From a virus: a stretch of DNA of 57,600 nucleotides. Positions 1 to 8,623 of the stretch are shown here, one piece after another. Location of the stretch: positions 1 through 57,600 of the IMG/VR virus record IMGVR_UViG_3300044490_000059; one strand, given 5' to 3'. The notes under the pieces are model-generated. The model saw only the letters and a list, made by a program, of their open reading frames with translations. It did no database searches and was not told the DNA's origin. Every line of letters begins with the position of its first letter. Position 1 is the first letter of the stretch. The position numbers and the translations under genes were made by a program.

Positions 1-134
1 AGCAAACCACGGGAGCTTCTGCGGCGACGTTTGTGCAGAATAGCGGCAATGCCGTCAACGATGCGAGTACGTTCGACGGTTACACGATTGCTCAAATGGC
101 GAAGATCATTCGAACTTTAGGATTGGCAGCATAA
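1..134 (+). CDS. C-terminal end of a probable tail-fibre/virion protein (partial)
   Basis: Open from the left edge and reads to a TAA at 132-134, leaving about 43 visible residues. They contain a TTGASAATFVQNSG-like stretch and a DASTFDGYTIAQ segment. The Ser/Thr/Asn/Gly-rich composition and the short helical ending are typical of the C-termini of phage fibre or neck proteins. The stop overlaps the next start (TAATG), so the two genes are translationally coupled. The start is outside the window; it may be the gene that begins at 57380 if the genome is circular. Confidence 0.5.
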   Translation, partial: QTTGASAATFVQNSGNAVNDASTFDGYTIAQMAKIIRTLGLAA

Positions 135-595
135 TGGCAATCTCACTCTTACAGCACGGCGGCGTGGTGGCTCTGGGTTACGACTCCGTGACCAACGAGC
201 GCGGCTTCCTGTTGAAGATGATTAACAGGACCGGACACTCCTCGGTCAAAGGGGAACTCGTCGCACCATACGGAACGACTGACCGCGAGGTCATCTTGCA
301 AGCCAGCGAATATGATACCATCGGCATCGTGCAGGAGGCTGGGATTGCCGAGGGTTCTGAGATGTGGGTTTGGCAGGTGGGATCGGTCTGCCAAGCGCTA
401 CTGAAGAATAGCGTGACGGCGGCGCGTGGTGAACTGGCTTTAGCCGCCGATACCGATGGGCGAATGGATCGCACAACGAATCCCGGCACTGGATTGCCGG
501 GAACCGATACGCACTTCAAGGAGGTAGGCCACGTCCTTTCCAATGCCGGTCCTGGCACTGACGTGCTCTGCTTAATTTCCTTCCATCTTAACTGA
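134..595 (+). CDS. Virion structural protein, head-decoration/cement-like
   Basis: 153 aa. The middle holds a pattern like GIVQEAGIAEGSEMWVWQVG, followed by ALLKNSVTAARGELALAAD and HFKEVGHVL, ending in ISFHLN. This layout (small beta-rich domain, replaceable-label region, HF-x-E-x-GH, terminal F-H-x-N) resembles a broad group of small phage capsid or neck decoration proteins that I recognise only by pattern. Start ATG overlaps the preceding stop. No membrane segment or signal peptide. Base use is more even at third codon positions than in the genes after 1258, matching the right end of the window. Confidence 0.45.
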   Translation: MAISLLQHGGVVALGYDSVTNERGFLLKMINRTGHSSVKGELVAPYGTTDREVILQASEYDTIGIVQEAGIAEGSEMWVWQVGSVCQALLKNSVTAARGELALAADTDGRMDRTTNPGTGLPGTDTHFKEVGHVLSNAGPGTDVLCLISFHLN

Positions 596-606
596 GGAGT
601 TCAACT

Positions 607-930
607 ATGGCGTCGATTACCGTTACGTTTCTGGACCGCACCTTCACGGTCGAGTATCCCGACGCGGTGAAGGGTGTGATTCTGGACGACCTGTGTGAGC
701 GGTACGGGTATCAGTTCTTTGTACCCAACCCCAACCAAGGCCCCACTGAACCGCCGATGATCGTCAACCCGGAGGACAGAACAACATTCGTGGTCAATCG
801 GATCGTGACCGAACTGTTGCAGCCGAGCAAGAACAAGCTGCGCCAAGCGGCGATTCAGCAGGCTGAGGCGGCGGTTCAAAAGAAAATCGAGGAGGCGTTC
901 GGAGGTATCAGTATCAACGAGGTGGAGTGA
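607..930 (+). CDS. Small virion-associated protein, unknown function
   Basis: 107 aa, preceded by a strong ribosome site (GAGGAG, 8 nt before ATG). The N-terminal half is beta-rich (ASITVTFLDRTFTVEYP); the C-terminal half is helical and Gln/Ala/Lys-rich with a short amphipathic repeat. It ends in a TGA that overlaps the next start. Its place between a decoration-like protein and tail genes suggests a virion or assembly role. I recognise no family. Confidence 0.5.
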   Translation: MASITVTFLDRTFTVEYPDAVKGVILDDLCERYGYQFFVPNPNQGPTEPPMIVNPEDRTTFVVNRIVTELLQPSKNKLRQAAIQQAEAAVQKKIEEAFGGISINEVE

Positions 931-1256
931 TGAAGGTTGATTTCTCACAAGCGATTCTCGATCTCCAGGGTAAGCCCATCAAATCCAAGGAAGACGAAGT
1001 TGAGCTGACCCTAACCCTGGAGCGCGTGGCGGTCAGCGCTCTGTTGCAGCCCTCCAAGGATGAGACGGGCGAGGACAAGTACAAGAAGTACGGCTTCATG
1101 AAGCGCATTCATGAGGCAAAGGAGCCGGTGGAGCTGAAGTCCGAGGAGGTCAGCTTCATCAAAAAGGCCATTGGTGACTCGGCTTTCACGGCTCTGGTGG
1201 TGGGGCAGGCATGGGATCTGCTCGAAGGTAAGCAGGTAGAAGCCAAGGTGGAGTAA
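930..1256 (+). CDS. Small helical protein, unknown function
   Basis: 108 aa starting at the ATG that overlaps the previous stop (TGATG); a GTG three bases upstream is an alternative. Charged, mostly helical, no Cys. Shares with its upstream neighbour a LLQPSK segment (residues 36-41 here) in similar contexts, which may mean distant duplication or a common partner. Translationally coupled to 607-930, so the two products are probably made in similar amounts. A chaperone or scaffold-type role is possible but not shown. Confidence 0.5.
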   Translation: MKVDFSQAILDLQGKPIKSKEDEVELTLTLERVAVSALLQPSKDETGEDKYKKYGFMKRIHEAKEPVELKSEEVSFIKKAIGDSAFTALVVGQAWDLLEGKQVEAKVE

Positions 1257-1257
1257 C

Positions 1258-2040
1258 ATGCCCAACAACGTCGTGTCCATCCCCTATCTGGTAACTGGTG
1301 CCAAGCTGTACGCTACCATTCGTGACCGGAATGGTAAGGTCTGGAACGGGTCATCCTTTGAGGTCTACGCAACGGCCAACCTCGCCAACTACGACGTAGC
1401 GCTGACCGAACAGGGCACGGCCAGCAAGATCTACGCCTTCACGTTTCCAGCCGGGATCACCACGGTTGGGGATTACAAGTGTGCGATTTACGTGTATGCC
1501 GTAGATGGTATTCCCGCCGAGACTGACGCGGGACCCGTCTGGTTGGAAGACCTCTATTGGGACGGGGACTCCCTGGCCTCCGGCGCTGAGGAAGTCTGGT
1601 CCTACGGCACTCGCACGCTGACCCAGACCGGAGCCTCCCTGGCAGCTGTAGTTGATGGCACCAGCCTCACCCTCCACCGAGGAGATACCCTTTCCCTCTC
1701 CCTGACGGGGGTGGGTAACATTTCCTCCAGAAACAAGCTCTGGTGGGCGTGGAAGGATTCCCCCAACCGTCCCGATTCCGAGTCCCAGCTCTACGTGGAG
1801 GAAACTCTGGGTCTGGTCTACGTGGGAGGTTCCACCCCCACCACCGGCCAAAGCGCTTCCATCACCGTCACCAACGCCACCACCGGGAACTTGACCATCA
1901 CAGTTTCCGCTGCCGCCATGGCTGCCCTTTCGGCTGCCAGTGGCACCTGGGAGCTGCAAATGCTTTCCGGCAGTACCGTCACTACGCTACAATCAGGAAC
2001 CGTGGAAGTCACCTCCGATGTGGTCCTAGCTACCTCCTGA
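1258..2040 (+). CDS. Baseplate/tail-fibre-type structural protein with Ig-like and BppU-N-like parts
   Basis: 260 aa. Residues 1-115 form a beta-sandwich-like region seen in phage fibre adaptors (KLYATIRDRNGKVWNG, then an EEVWSYGTRTLT motif at about residue 118, common at the end of such domains). Residues 135-255 carry a RGDTLSLSLTG-to-W-W-x-K pattern with a DSESQLYVEE segment, like the N-terminal domain of baseplate upper proteins, and a threonine-rich end. A short dispersed repeat (CTCCAGA type) lies inside the coding sequence at 1721-1733. Confidence 0.5.
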   Translation: MPNNVVSIPYLVTGAKLYATIRDRNGKVWNGSSFEVYATANLANYDVALTEQGTASKIYAFTFPAGITTVGDYKCAIYVYAVDGIPAETDAGPVWLEDLYWDGDSLASGAEEVWSYGTRTLTQTGASLAAVVDGTSLTLHRGDTLSLSLTGVGNISSRNKLWWAWKDSPNRPDSESQLYVEETLGLVYVGGSTPTTGQSASITVTNATTGNLTITVSAAAMAALSAASGTWELQMLSGSTVTTLQSGTVEVTSDVVLATS

Positions 2041-2050
2041 GGGAGATCTC

Positions 2051-2551
2051 ATGGAAACCATCTCCTATACCTATACCTCCCGTGCCGACATCGAAGGCGT
2101 GTTCTCTGCCGTAGGGGTCTCCCTGCGCGTGGACGACCTGACCAGCACGACTGCCCTGACCGCTTTCTGGAACGACCTGATCTACGAAGCCACGGACATC
2201 ATCAACCAATACTGCGAGATGTACTATGCTCCCGCTGACCTTGCCACCTCCTACTGGGTGAAGGTTCGTACCAAGTGGATCGGGGCCTACCTGCTTTCCC
2301 AGAGAAGAGCCAACCCGGCTCTCTTTCTCCAGCGCTACGAGGAGATCATTGAGGAGCTGATCCAGGTTTCCCAGGGAATGCTCATCATCCCCCGTCTCCC
2401 TACCCGCTCCGACCTCGTACCCTCCCTGTCCAACCTCATCGTGGATGACCGCTACCGGATCCGTAAGCTCCGCGTCCACCCGGAAATCAGCACCGGTCGC
2501 ACCTCCAGCCGACAAGAGCTGTCTGTGGAACCAGTCACTGACATCATGTGA
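2051..2551 (+). CDS. Head-tail connector/adaptor protein (DUF1320/gp6-like)
   Basis: 166 aa. Opens with the Y-x-S-R-A-D-I-E-G-V-F pattern and continues with a helical bundle in which an A-T-D-I-I-N-Q-Y-C segment is followed by a long amphipathic helix (VKVRTKWIGAYLLSQRR). This is the plan of small head-completion adaptors such as Mu gp36-like proteins that bind the portal. Length fits the family. The next genes (tail completion, terminator, tube) are in the order expected downstream of an adaptor, which supports the call. Ribosome site GAGGGAGA 6 nt upstream. Confidence 0.55.
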   Translation: METISYTYTSRADIEGVFSAVGVSLRVDDLTSTTALTAFWNDLIYEATDIINQYCEMYYAPADLATSYWVKVRTKWIGAYLLSQRRANPALFLQRYEEIIEELIQVSQGMLIIPRLPTRSDLVPSLSNLIVDDRYRIRKLRVHPEISTGRTSSRQELSVEPVTDIM

Positions 2552-2576
2552 TTGTTTCCACACTATGAGTAGTGAC

Positions 2577-3335
2577 ATGCCCACTCCCGTCAAGAGCGTG
2601 AACCAGCTACGTCTGGTGGAGAAAGCCACCCGGCTGATCCAGCAACTGACGGGCGACAAACCCACTCCGGGAGAGGTGGATCAGTCGGGCTCCTTCTGGG
2701 CCCATTTCGCCCAGGAGTTCTTCTCCCTGGTGCATCGCTCCTACTTGGTGCGCAGCCGAGGTAGCAGTGACGACCTGGGCCAATCCTGGCAGCCCTTGAA
2801 ACCCAAGACCATCCGCCGCAAGCTCAAGCTCGCCAAGCGCCACAAGCGGGTGCCTGCGTCCCAGCGGAAATTCCTCAAGTCCCGGCTGCGTTCGGGGGAA
2901 CGGATCTGGGGCTTCATTTACTCCCGGGCCTTTTCCCGCCTGTCAGCCACCATGGGCCAGCGTGCCGCCCATCTGGAAGCTACCCGCATCGCCTGGGGTG
3001 TGGTGCAGTCCCTCGGCCACACGCCCGCCATCGACCCGCCCACCCGGGGCCAGTCCGTGCCCATCATGATCGACAGTGGGCGACTGATCCGCTCCTACTC
3101 CCCAGGCCGGGCGCGCGGCAACGTCTACGACCACCCCCAAGAGCAAGTCTTCCGGCATGAAGGGCAACTGGTGACCGTAGGCACCATGGTGCCCTACGCC
3201 GAATACGCGGAAAAAACCCGCCCCGTGCTCACCCAGGACTGTGGACCCTGGATCTCGCGGGCCTTGCGGAAGGCAGTCAGCTCCCTGGCGGGCAGGCTCA
3301 ACGGCACCGGACGACTGCGAGCCCGCGTGGGCTAG
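2577..3335 (+). CDS. Tail completion/virion morphogenesis protein (HK97 gp10- or Mu gpG-like)
   Basis: 252 aa from the ATG at 2577; an in-frame ATG at 2565 lies inside the dispersed U-rich motif (2552-2566), so the later start is preferred. Very basic, with WQPLKPKTIRRKLKLAKRH near residue 75 and IMIDSGRLIRS near residue 167, followed by VGTMVPYAEYAEK. The S-G-x-L-x-x-S then pYA-x-x-x-E arrangement is typical of phage proteins that cap head or tail during joining. Synteny with the adaptor upstream agrees. Family membership was not tested by search. Confidence 0.5.
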   Translation: MPTPVKSVNQLRLVEKATRLIQQLTGDKPTPGEVDQSGSFWAHFAQEFFSLVHRSYLVRSRGSSDDLGQSWQPLKPKTIRRKLKLAKRHKRVPASQRKFLKSRLRSGERIWGFIYSRAFSRLSATMGQRAAHLEATRIAWGVVQSLGHTPAIDPPTRGQSVPIMIDSGRLIRSYSPGRARGNVYDHPQEQVFRHEGQLVTVGTMVPYAEYAEKTRPVLTQDCGPWISRALRKAVSSLAGRLNGTGRLRARVG

Positions 3336-3366
3336 TTTTCCCCAGAGAAAGGGGTGGAGGGGTGGT

Positions 3367-3930
3367 ATGAGTCTGGGAAGGTTGCTGGTGGCCGTGCGGG
3401 ATACCTTGCGTACTGAACTGGTGGACTGGGACCAGCCCTTTGCCCCGCAGGACATCCTGGTCATGCCGGGCCCGGAACCGGCTCCCTATTGCGGGCAGCA
3501 CTTCATCTCTGTCTACGGCCTATCGTGGATTGCGGGAGGGGAGAGCGACAACCACCGGGGCCTGGATGAGCTGTACGGCATTTCCTGCGCCCTGAGTAGC
3601 CGTTCCCCGGTCTACCCCCCGGATCGTCGGGGAGACGAACTGTACGTCAAGCTCTACACGGGCATGGAGGACATCTGCCGGAAGATCATGATTGCCGTCC
3701 ACCAGTCCATAGTGGTGCAGCAAGCCTGGGATGCCCTGCTAATTGGCAAAACCCGCCAAACCAGCTACCACCTGAGCACCGAGTACCTGCGCTGGCAGGA
3801 CACCGACGCTGCTCCCCAGGTGGTGGATGGGACTTGGTTCAGTGCCGCCCCGGACGAAGCTGCGGGTTTGGTGATGGAGGTACGCTTCAGCAAAGCTCGG
3901 CGCATGCAAGCCCTCGACCGCCTGGAGTGA
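3367..3930 (+). CDS. Probable tail terminator or minor neck protein
   Basis: 187 aa from ATG 3367; the open frame extends further upstream but a GGAGG ribosome site lies just before this ATG, right after the hairpin-like TTTTCCCCAGAGAAAGGGG element at 3336-3354. The protein has a mixed alpha/beta pattern with a central FISVYGLSW beta strand and a C-terminal strand (GLVMEVRFSKARR). Position between a tail-completion protein and the tail tube suggests tail terminator, but sequence alone does not prove it. Confidence 0.4.
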   Translation: MSLGRLLVAVRDTLRTELVDWDQPFAPQDILVMPGPEPAPYCGQHFISVYGLSWIAGGESDNHRGLDELYGISCALSSRSPVYPPDRRGDELYVKLYTGMEDICRKIMIAVHQSIVVQQAWDALLIGKTRQTSYHLSTEYLRWQDTDAAPQVVDGTWFSAAPDEAAGLVMEVRFSKARRMQALDRLE

Positions 3931-3932
3931 GC

Positions 3933-3943
3933 GGGAATTTCCC
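3933..3943 (+). repeat. GGGAATTTCCC palindrome, representative copy
   Basis: One of at least eight exact GGGAAWTTCCC sites in the window: 3933, 13222, 19243, 32371, 32409, 38000, 38869 and 51987, plus several single-base variants. They lie in both coding and non-coding DNA. Confidence 0.55.
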
Positions 3944-3984
3944 TGTTGGATACATCTGTGTCATCTGTGTCAGAAGGAGTGAAC

Positions 3985-4368
3985 GTGTCTTCTCCCCTAC
4001 CCTACATCTGCGGCAGCCCACCCTGCCAGCAACGCCGCTGGCTGGAGCCCGACACCATCATCGCCTACTACGAAGGGCCGGATGAGCCCTGCGTCTACTG
4101 TGGACAGAAGGGCTTCCTCCGTTTGGGGGTGGTGACACATTTGATTCAACCCGATCCAAACGGTATCATACACGGCGTTGACATTGGCGGTGTTCCGACC
4201 GGCGTGCGTTGGGAGTTCCTCTGTGAGCGCTCCTATCGAGGCTACAGAGCCGCCCCCAACTCACCCCAGCATCCCAAGAGTTTCACGGCAGTTCCCAGCT
4301 CGGCTACCTGCCACGAGTGCTTGTTGGAGTTTGGTAAGCGAACCATTAGCTCGCGCCTCACGGCCTAA
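3985..4368 (+). CDS. Small Cys-rich zinc-ribbon-like protein
   Basis: 127 aa from a GTG at 3985, chosen because AAGGAGTG stands 4 nt upstream and matches the ribosome sites of neighbours; an ATG at 3946 in the same frame has none. Contains C-x4-C near residue 9, C-x2-C (CVYC) near residue 37 and C-x2-C (CHEC) near residue 110, so a structural zinc site is likely. Lies between terminator-like and tail-tube genes. Function unknown. A GGGAATTTCCC palindrome (3933-3943) lies between the upstream stop and this gene. Confidence 0.45.
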   Translation: MSSPLPYICGSPPCQQRRWLEPDTIIAYYEGPDEPCVYCGQKGFLRLGVVTHLIQPDPNGIIHGVDIGGVPTGVRWEFLCERSYRGYRAAPNSPQHPKSFTAVPSSATCHECLLEFGKRTISSRLTA

Positions 4369-4382
4369 CCGAGGAGAAAATC

Positions 4383-4916
4383 ATGTTCGTAGCTGGTCCT
4401 TACACGGGCGCGTACGGTGGTACGGATCTGGGAGTCATCGAGCGGGGATTCGAGCTGGAACTCACCTCCTCTGCCGATCCCATTGTGGGTGACAACATGG
4501 GGGATGCCGTCCAGGATGAGGTCTACACGGGCGGCAACTGCTTCGTGAACTTCACCCTCCAGGAATACAACCACACTACCCTCCTCCCGGTTTTCTGGCC
4601 CTTCCATGCCACTCCGGGCTGTATGGGTTTGGTAGGGCGCATGAAGTGGGACTTGGTTCCCAGTCCGGGTCTGGTACTCAGCGCCGTGAACGGCACCCGG
4701 GCCTACAATACCGCCGCCAACTACAATGGTCCGGTGACCATCACCTTTGGCAAGGCGATCCTGGCAGCCGATCACACGATCCGCTTGCTCTATGCTGCCC
4801 GGCACCGGCAGATCCCCATTCGGATGCGGGCCTTTCCCTACTACGGCAGCTCCTACCCTACCCCCATTGCCAATGGCTCGACTGCCGCTGCTGCTACCCT
4901 GTTCGTGGTGGTGTGA
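4383..4916 (+). CDS. Major tail tube protein (probable)
   Basis: 177 aa. Begins FVAGPYTGAYGGTDLGVIERGF and is rich in beta strands, with conserved-looking V-G-D and TVTITFGKAIL-like parts. This start and size are those of many phage tail-tube subunits, and the gene lies directly before a tape-measure candidate, the usual order. No membrane segment. GAGGAG ribosome site 7 nt before ATG. The alternative is a minor tube cap; the position favours the main tube subunit. Confidence 0.55.
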   Translation: MFVAGPYTGAYGGTDLGVIERGFELELTSSADPIVGDNMGDAVQDEVYTGGNCFVNFTLQEYNHTTLLPVFWPFHATPGCMGLVGRMKWDLVPSPGLVLSAVNGTRAYNTAANYNGPVTITFGKAILAADHTIRLLYAARHRQIPIRMRAFPYYGSSYPTPIANGSTAAAATLFVVV

Positions 4917-4951
4917 TTTTCCCGCGTTATCGCTAGTAAGGCTATCCATGA

Positions 4952-6649
4952 ATGGCCGACGAACACACCATCAGCTTTCGGTTGGAATCTGAGGGACCCG
5001 ACCCCAGCCCTTCTCCCGTTCGTCCTGCCACTCCCGAACAACTCGCCCAAGCCCTGGAGAGTCTTCGTCGTAACCAACCCGGGTCTCCTTCTACCCCCTC
5101 TGCATCCAGACGGGAGTCTCCCGCTCCTGCTCGCCGTTCGGAAGAAGGTTCGGCCAACATCCTGGGCTCAGTCACCGGACTCCTACACAGCCTGGGCGGC
5201 TCCTACGGACAGGTAGCCTCCATCCTGACCAGGATTACCTACATCCTGGAAGACGTACAACGGCAGCGGGAACGCGAGATCGAGGAGGCCAACCAGAGGG
5301 TTGTTCGGCAAATGGAGCGGGCTCCCGCTCCAGTAGAATCTCCCAGGCTACCAGTGCTCCCCCCACACCCCGATACCACTCCTGGGGGAGGACAATCACC
5401 GGAAGACTTCCAGAAGCAGGCTCGAGGATCCTTTTCCCGCCCGGTATCCGCTCCCCTGCCCCCACACCCGGACCTCCTACCCGGAGGACAGCCCGCTGGC
5501 GCAAACGGCGCTGGGTCTACAGCTGGATCCGGCGCTGGAACAGGGGCTGGAGGTGCTGGAGGACCATCCGGCTCTGGCGCATCGGGAAGTGGCTCAGGGA
5601 GTGGCACTGGCGGCGGTAGCGGAGGTGGTGGTGCTGGAGGAGGCGGGGGTTCTGGAGGAGGTGGAGGTAGTGGCGGCGGGGGTGGTGGCTCCGGTGGAGG
5701 TGGAGGCTCCGGTGGTGGGGGTGCTGGAGGTGGAGGCGGGGGAGGTGCCGGTGGTGGAGGCATGGGAGGTGGTGGTGGCAGCTGGGCCGCTACCGCTGCC
5801 ACGGTAACCGCTACGGCAGCGCTCGTCTCGGCAATCGGGTTCATGGCTAACCGGGTGGTAGCGCTGATCGTCGGCCTGGAACGTACAGCCGGAGAGGCAC
5901 TCCGTACTGCCACTAGGGCTATCTTCTCGGACTTTACCGATCCCACACTACTGGAGGGTTACTCCAAGATGGTTGTGGGCGGGATGCGCATGAGCACTGC
6001 GATAGGGCCCCAAGCACAGGCTTTAGAGCCCCTGATCGTGGCTGCCGAAGAGTCCTTGGGGGTCTTGCAGGAGATCAACAAGGGCATCATAGGGATGGCG
6101 CAGTCCGTGGAGGGTCTTTCCCCGGAAGTCACTGCTGCCACTGCCGAAACTCAGGTACGCCTCCTCATGGCTCGTTTCGGAAGGGCAGCCGAAATTGGCG
6201 ACCGGTTGGGCAAGATCACCGAACTACGGGGAGAAATGGCAACTACCCTGACGGAGATCAGCACCAACCTCGCCAAGGGCTTCTTGCCTATCGCGGAGGA
6301 ACTCTTGGAGAAGGTGGTTTCCATCCTCTCCTGGATCAAGTGGATGACGGACAACCTACCGCTGGAGACTGTGGGCACCTTCATTGCCAGTTACCCCGAC
6401 ATCCTGTATCACGTTATCACCGGCAGTCCTCTCCTGGCGATCAAGGACATCAAGGACTTGTTGGATAACATCGACAAGAATACCCGACCGGAAGACCAGC
6501 AGGATCAGACAGTTCTGGATGACATCCACAAGTTCTTGACTTCGGAAATTCCCACTGGCCCGGAATACGGAGGACCTCCGGCACCTCGTAAGGGTGGTGG
6601 CAAAGGTGGTGGCAAGGACGAGGCAGCAGCTGGAGGAGGAGGCCCGTAA
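4952..6649 (+). CDS. Tape-measure-like tail protein with ~100-residue glycine linker
   Basis: 565 aa. Residues 1-130 are helical and charged; 130-180 Pro-rich; about 180-278 an extreme Gly/Ser run with blocks of GGGG; then a long hydrophobic stretch (about 278-310) and helices to residue 530, ending in a Gly/Lys tail. A hydrophobic segment within a helical rod fits a tape measure that crosses the host membrane. It is short for a tape measure, and the tail-chaperone pair lies downstream instead of upstream, so a different tail-lumen protein is possible. Stop overlaps next ATG (TAATG). The ATTTTCCCGCGTTAT element is at 4916-4930. Confidence 0.45.
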   Translation: MADEHTISFRLESEGPDPSPSPVRPATPEQLAQALESLRRNQPGSPSTPSASRRESPAPARRSEEGSANILGSVTGLLHSLGGSYGQVASILTRITYILEDVQRQREREIEEANQRVVRQMERAPAPVESPRLPVLPPHPDTTPGGGQSPEDFQKQARGSFSRPVSAPLPPHPDLLPGGQPAGANGAGSTAGSGAGTGAGGAGGPSGSGASGSGSGSGTGGGSGGGGAGGGGGSGGGGGSGGGGGGSGGGGGSGGGGAGGGGGGGAGGGGMGGGGGSWAATAATVTATAALVSAIGFMANRVVALIVGLERTAGEALRTATRAIFSDFTDPTLLEGYSKMVVGGMRMSTAIGPQAQALEPLIVAAEESLGVLQEINKGIIGMAQSVEGLSPEVTAATAETQVRLLMARFGRAAEIGDRLGKITELRGEMATTLTEISTNLAKGFLPIAEELLEKVVSILSWIKWMTDNLPLETVGTFIASYPDILYHVITGSPLLAIKDIKDLLDNIDKNTRPEDQQDQTVLDDIHKFLTSEIPTGPEYGGPPAPRKGGGKGGGKDEAAAGGGGP

Positions 6650-8607
6650 TGGCCGGTCAAGAGTTCGGACGTATCGGACGGGTAGCCTATAACGGCTTTG
6701 TGTTTCCACCCGCCATCAGCTCCAAGGTGGTAGCAGAACCGCAGTACGACAGCGCCCAGCGGGCTGTGAAGTACACCTCCTACACCCTCTCCCTGGAGTG
6801 TGTCATCACCCCCGGGGATTTTCCCTTGCGGGAGAAAGGGGATGGCAACACCGTCCTGAGTGCCGATGGCAACCTGGAGTTGATCCGTCAGAAGTTGACC
6901 AAGCCCGGCCAGCGCCTCAACTTTGCCCTGCAAGGACTGGGTTACGACTTCAAGATCAACTACAGCACCGACAACTGGGTCAATGGCACCGTGGATGCCC
7001 TGTTCGGTCCCAAGCCGGATCTGCTGGTCTGGGAGCCGTTAGGGTCCAACATGGCTGTCCGGGTGGTCTGGACTTGCGAGGTCCATCTGTATGCCGGGGC
7101 GGAAGGTTCCTCGGCTCCCTTCACTTCCCATCTGTGTGAGTACACCTACGAGATCGGCTGGTCGATCAATGAGGATGGGATGTCGGTGCGCACGATCAAC
7201 GGCACGCTCGGCATCCTGGGCAACAAGCAGATCCTGACCACCAACCCGGGAGCGGGTGAGGAAGAAACCAACACGGATGAGAGTGCCATCATCATTGCCC
7301 AGGCTGACACGCATCGTAAGCAGATCATCGACCACACCCCACCCATCCCTGGCTTCCTGCGTAACCAGGAGTTCAACCTTAACCGCCAGAAGAACGAGCT
7401 GCGCTGGCGGATCCAGGACACGGAGATTGCCAGCGATAACGTCTACCCGCAGTACATCCTGGACATGGACATCGAGCATGAAGCTAGCACTGGTTTCGGC
7501 AAGTCCGGGATCTTCGAGGGTAAAGGGTTCATCACTTGGAAGAGCAGTCTCTCTGGGACGATCAAATTGGCTCCGGGGGCCCAGCGTAATCTGGCCTGGA
7601 ACGCCTTTGTGATGGTGGTCAAGGATCGGCTCCAGAACCTGGAGGTCCGCAATCTCAAGGCCAAGATCGAGGAACAAACGGTAGCTCAGAGTGATAACGA
7701 CCGGGAGAACAAGGGAGCTGTCCGCAAGGGCTGGTACATGCCCGTCCACCTGGGTATCCGGGAGAAGATCTTCCGCCGCGAGTTCCACTTCGACTTCCAG
7801 TACCTGATGCTCTGTGACTTGGCCGAGTTCTGGAAGACCAGCCGGTTGTTCTACCTCCTGAGCGACACCAAGGACGGCAAGAAGACCTGGGTGCAGCACG
7901 CGGCTTCCCTGGCTGTTAGTGTGACCAATGCGCGCGGTTATGCCGAGCTAGGTCTTTGCGCTGGGAATGCTGGGGCTTTCGATCTGATCGTGGATGTGGA
8001 ATCCTACAACACCAACGGCCTGCTACCTACGATTTGCAACGACCGCTCCGGCAACGTGTATGACCCCCAGGCGGAAGATCCCAATACGGATCAGGCGATC
8101 TTCAACCGCAAACCTCCCAGCGCCGACCAGAGCTGGGTGGATTACCAGAACGACATCTACATTGAGGAAATTCCCAACGCCTTGCAGTACGGCAGACTCA
8201 GTGCCGCTGACCAGAGTTACTACCAGAGCGCTTATGATGGTCAGGGTGGCTACCATACCGTTACCCCGTCCTCCCAAGGGTTCAACATTTTGGGGCGCAC
8301 GGAGGCTCCCCGGACTACTTACCAGCACACAGTCCAGATCCGAGGCATCCCCCAGTACATCATCACCATGCGGGGCTACGGCATCCGGGCCAACTACTCT
8401 GTCCCCGCCCCTCCCCTAAGGCAGATCTGTGGTCAGCAGACCACCCGCCTGGGAGGACGTTGGACCCACAAACAGCTGGTCAAGAGCAGCTTCTCTCCCC
8501 TTTACTGCGGAGCTTGGGTAGAATCGTATCGGATTCCTACGGAGGTCGCCGGGAAATTCCTGACCGGAGATGCTTTGTGGGATGGTATTCCGGCCCAGTA
8601 TGCGTGA
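6649..8607 (+). CDS. Large tail/baseplate protein
   Basis: 652 aa, ATG overlapping the tape-measure stop. The first 120 residues (GRVAYNGFVFPPAISSKV, then VKYTSYTLSLECVITPGDF) look like a distal-tail-type beta domain; the rest is long, beta-rich, with Tyr/Asn-rich parts near the C-terminus (PQYIITMRGYGIRANYS). No Cys-rich or enzymatic motif. Coupled translation with the tape-measure gene and the tail proteins that follow suggest a structural tail part, perhaps distal tail or hub. Exact role unknown. Confidence 0.4.
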   Translation: MAGQEFGRIGRVAYNGFVFPPAISSKVVAEPQYDSAQRAVKYTSYTLSLECVITPGDFPLREKGDGNTVLSADGNLELIRQKLTKPGQRLNFALQGLGYDFKINYSTDNWVNGTVDALFGPKPDLLVWEPLGSNMAVRVVWTCEVHLYAGAEGSSAPFTSHLCEYTYEIGWSINEDGMSVRTINGTLGILGNKQILTTNPGAGEEETNTDESAIIIAQADTHRKQIIDHTPPIPGFLRNQEFNLNRQKNELRWRIQDTEIASDNVYPQYILDMDIEHEASTGFGKSGIFEGKGFITWKSSLSGTIKLAPGAQRNLAWNAFVMVVKDRLQNLEVRNLKAKIEEQTVAQSDNDRENKGAVRKGWYMPVHLGIREKIFRREFHFDFQYLMLCDLAEFWKTSRLFYLLSDTKDGKKTWVQHAASLAVSVTNARGYAELGLCAGNAGAFDLIVDVESYNTNGLLPTICNDRSGNVYDPQAEDPNTDQAIFNRKPPSADQSWVDYQNDIYIEEIPNALQYGRLSAADQSYYQSAYDGQGGYHTVTPSSQGFNILGRTEAPRTTYQHTVQIRGIPQYIITMRGYGIRANYSVPAPPLRQICGQQTTRLGGRWTHKQLVKSSFSPLYCGAWVESYRIPTEVAGKFLTGDALWDGIPAQYA

Positions 8608-8608
8608 G

Positions 8609-8623
8609 TTTTTCCCACCTTAT
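8609..8623 (+). repeat. U-rich stop-to-start element, representative copy
   Basis: TTTTTCCCACCTTAT. Similar copies (consensus WTTTTYCCCRCRCTAT) at 2552, 4916, 11771, 15431, 17768, 22111, 28752, 30875, 33763, 35396, 37108, 40962, 43021, 50692, 50846, 52980 and 56690. Most lie just after a stop codon and 5-20 bases before a ribosome site; three are inside genes. Confidence 0.55.

Noticed and set aside
5239-5946. Long minus-strand frame rich in proline
   Set aside because: It is the antisense of the Gly-rich run of the tape-measure gene; GGN codons read as Pro on the other strand. No ribosome site.
8609-8623. U-rich motif as a phage late promoter
   Set aside because: If the CTAT end were a -10, the start site would fall inside or after the ribosome site; no consistent upstream box was seen. 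Kept as an unexplained element.
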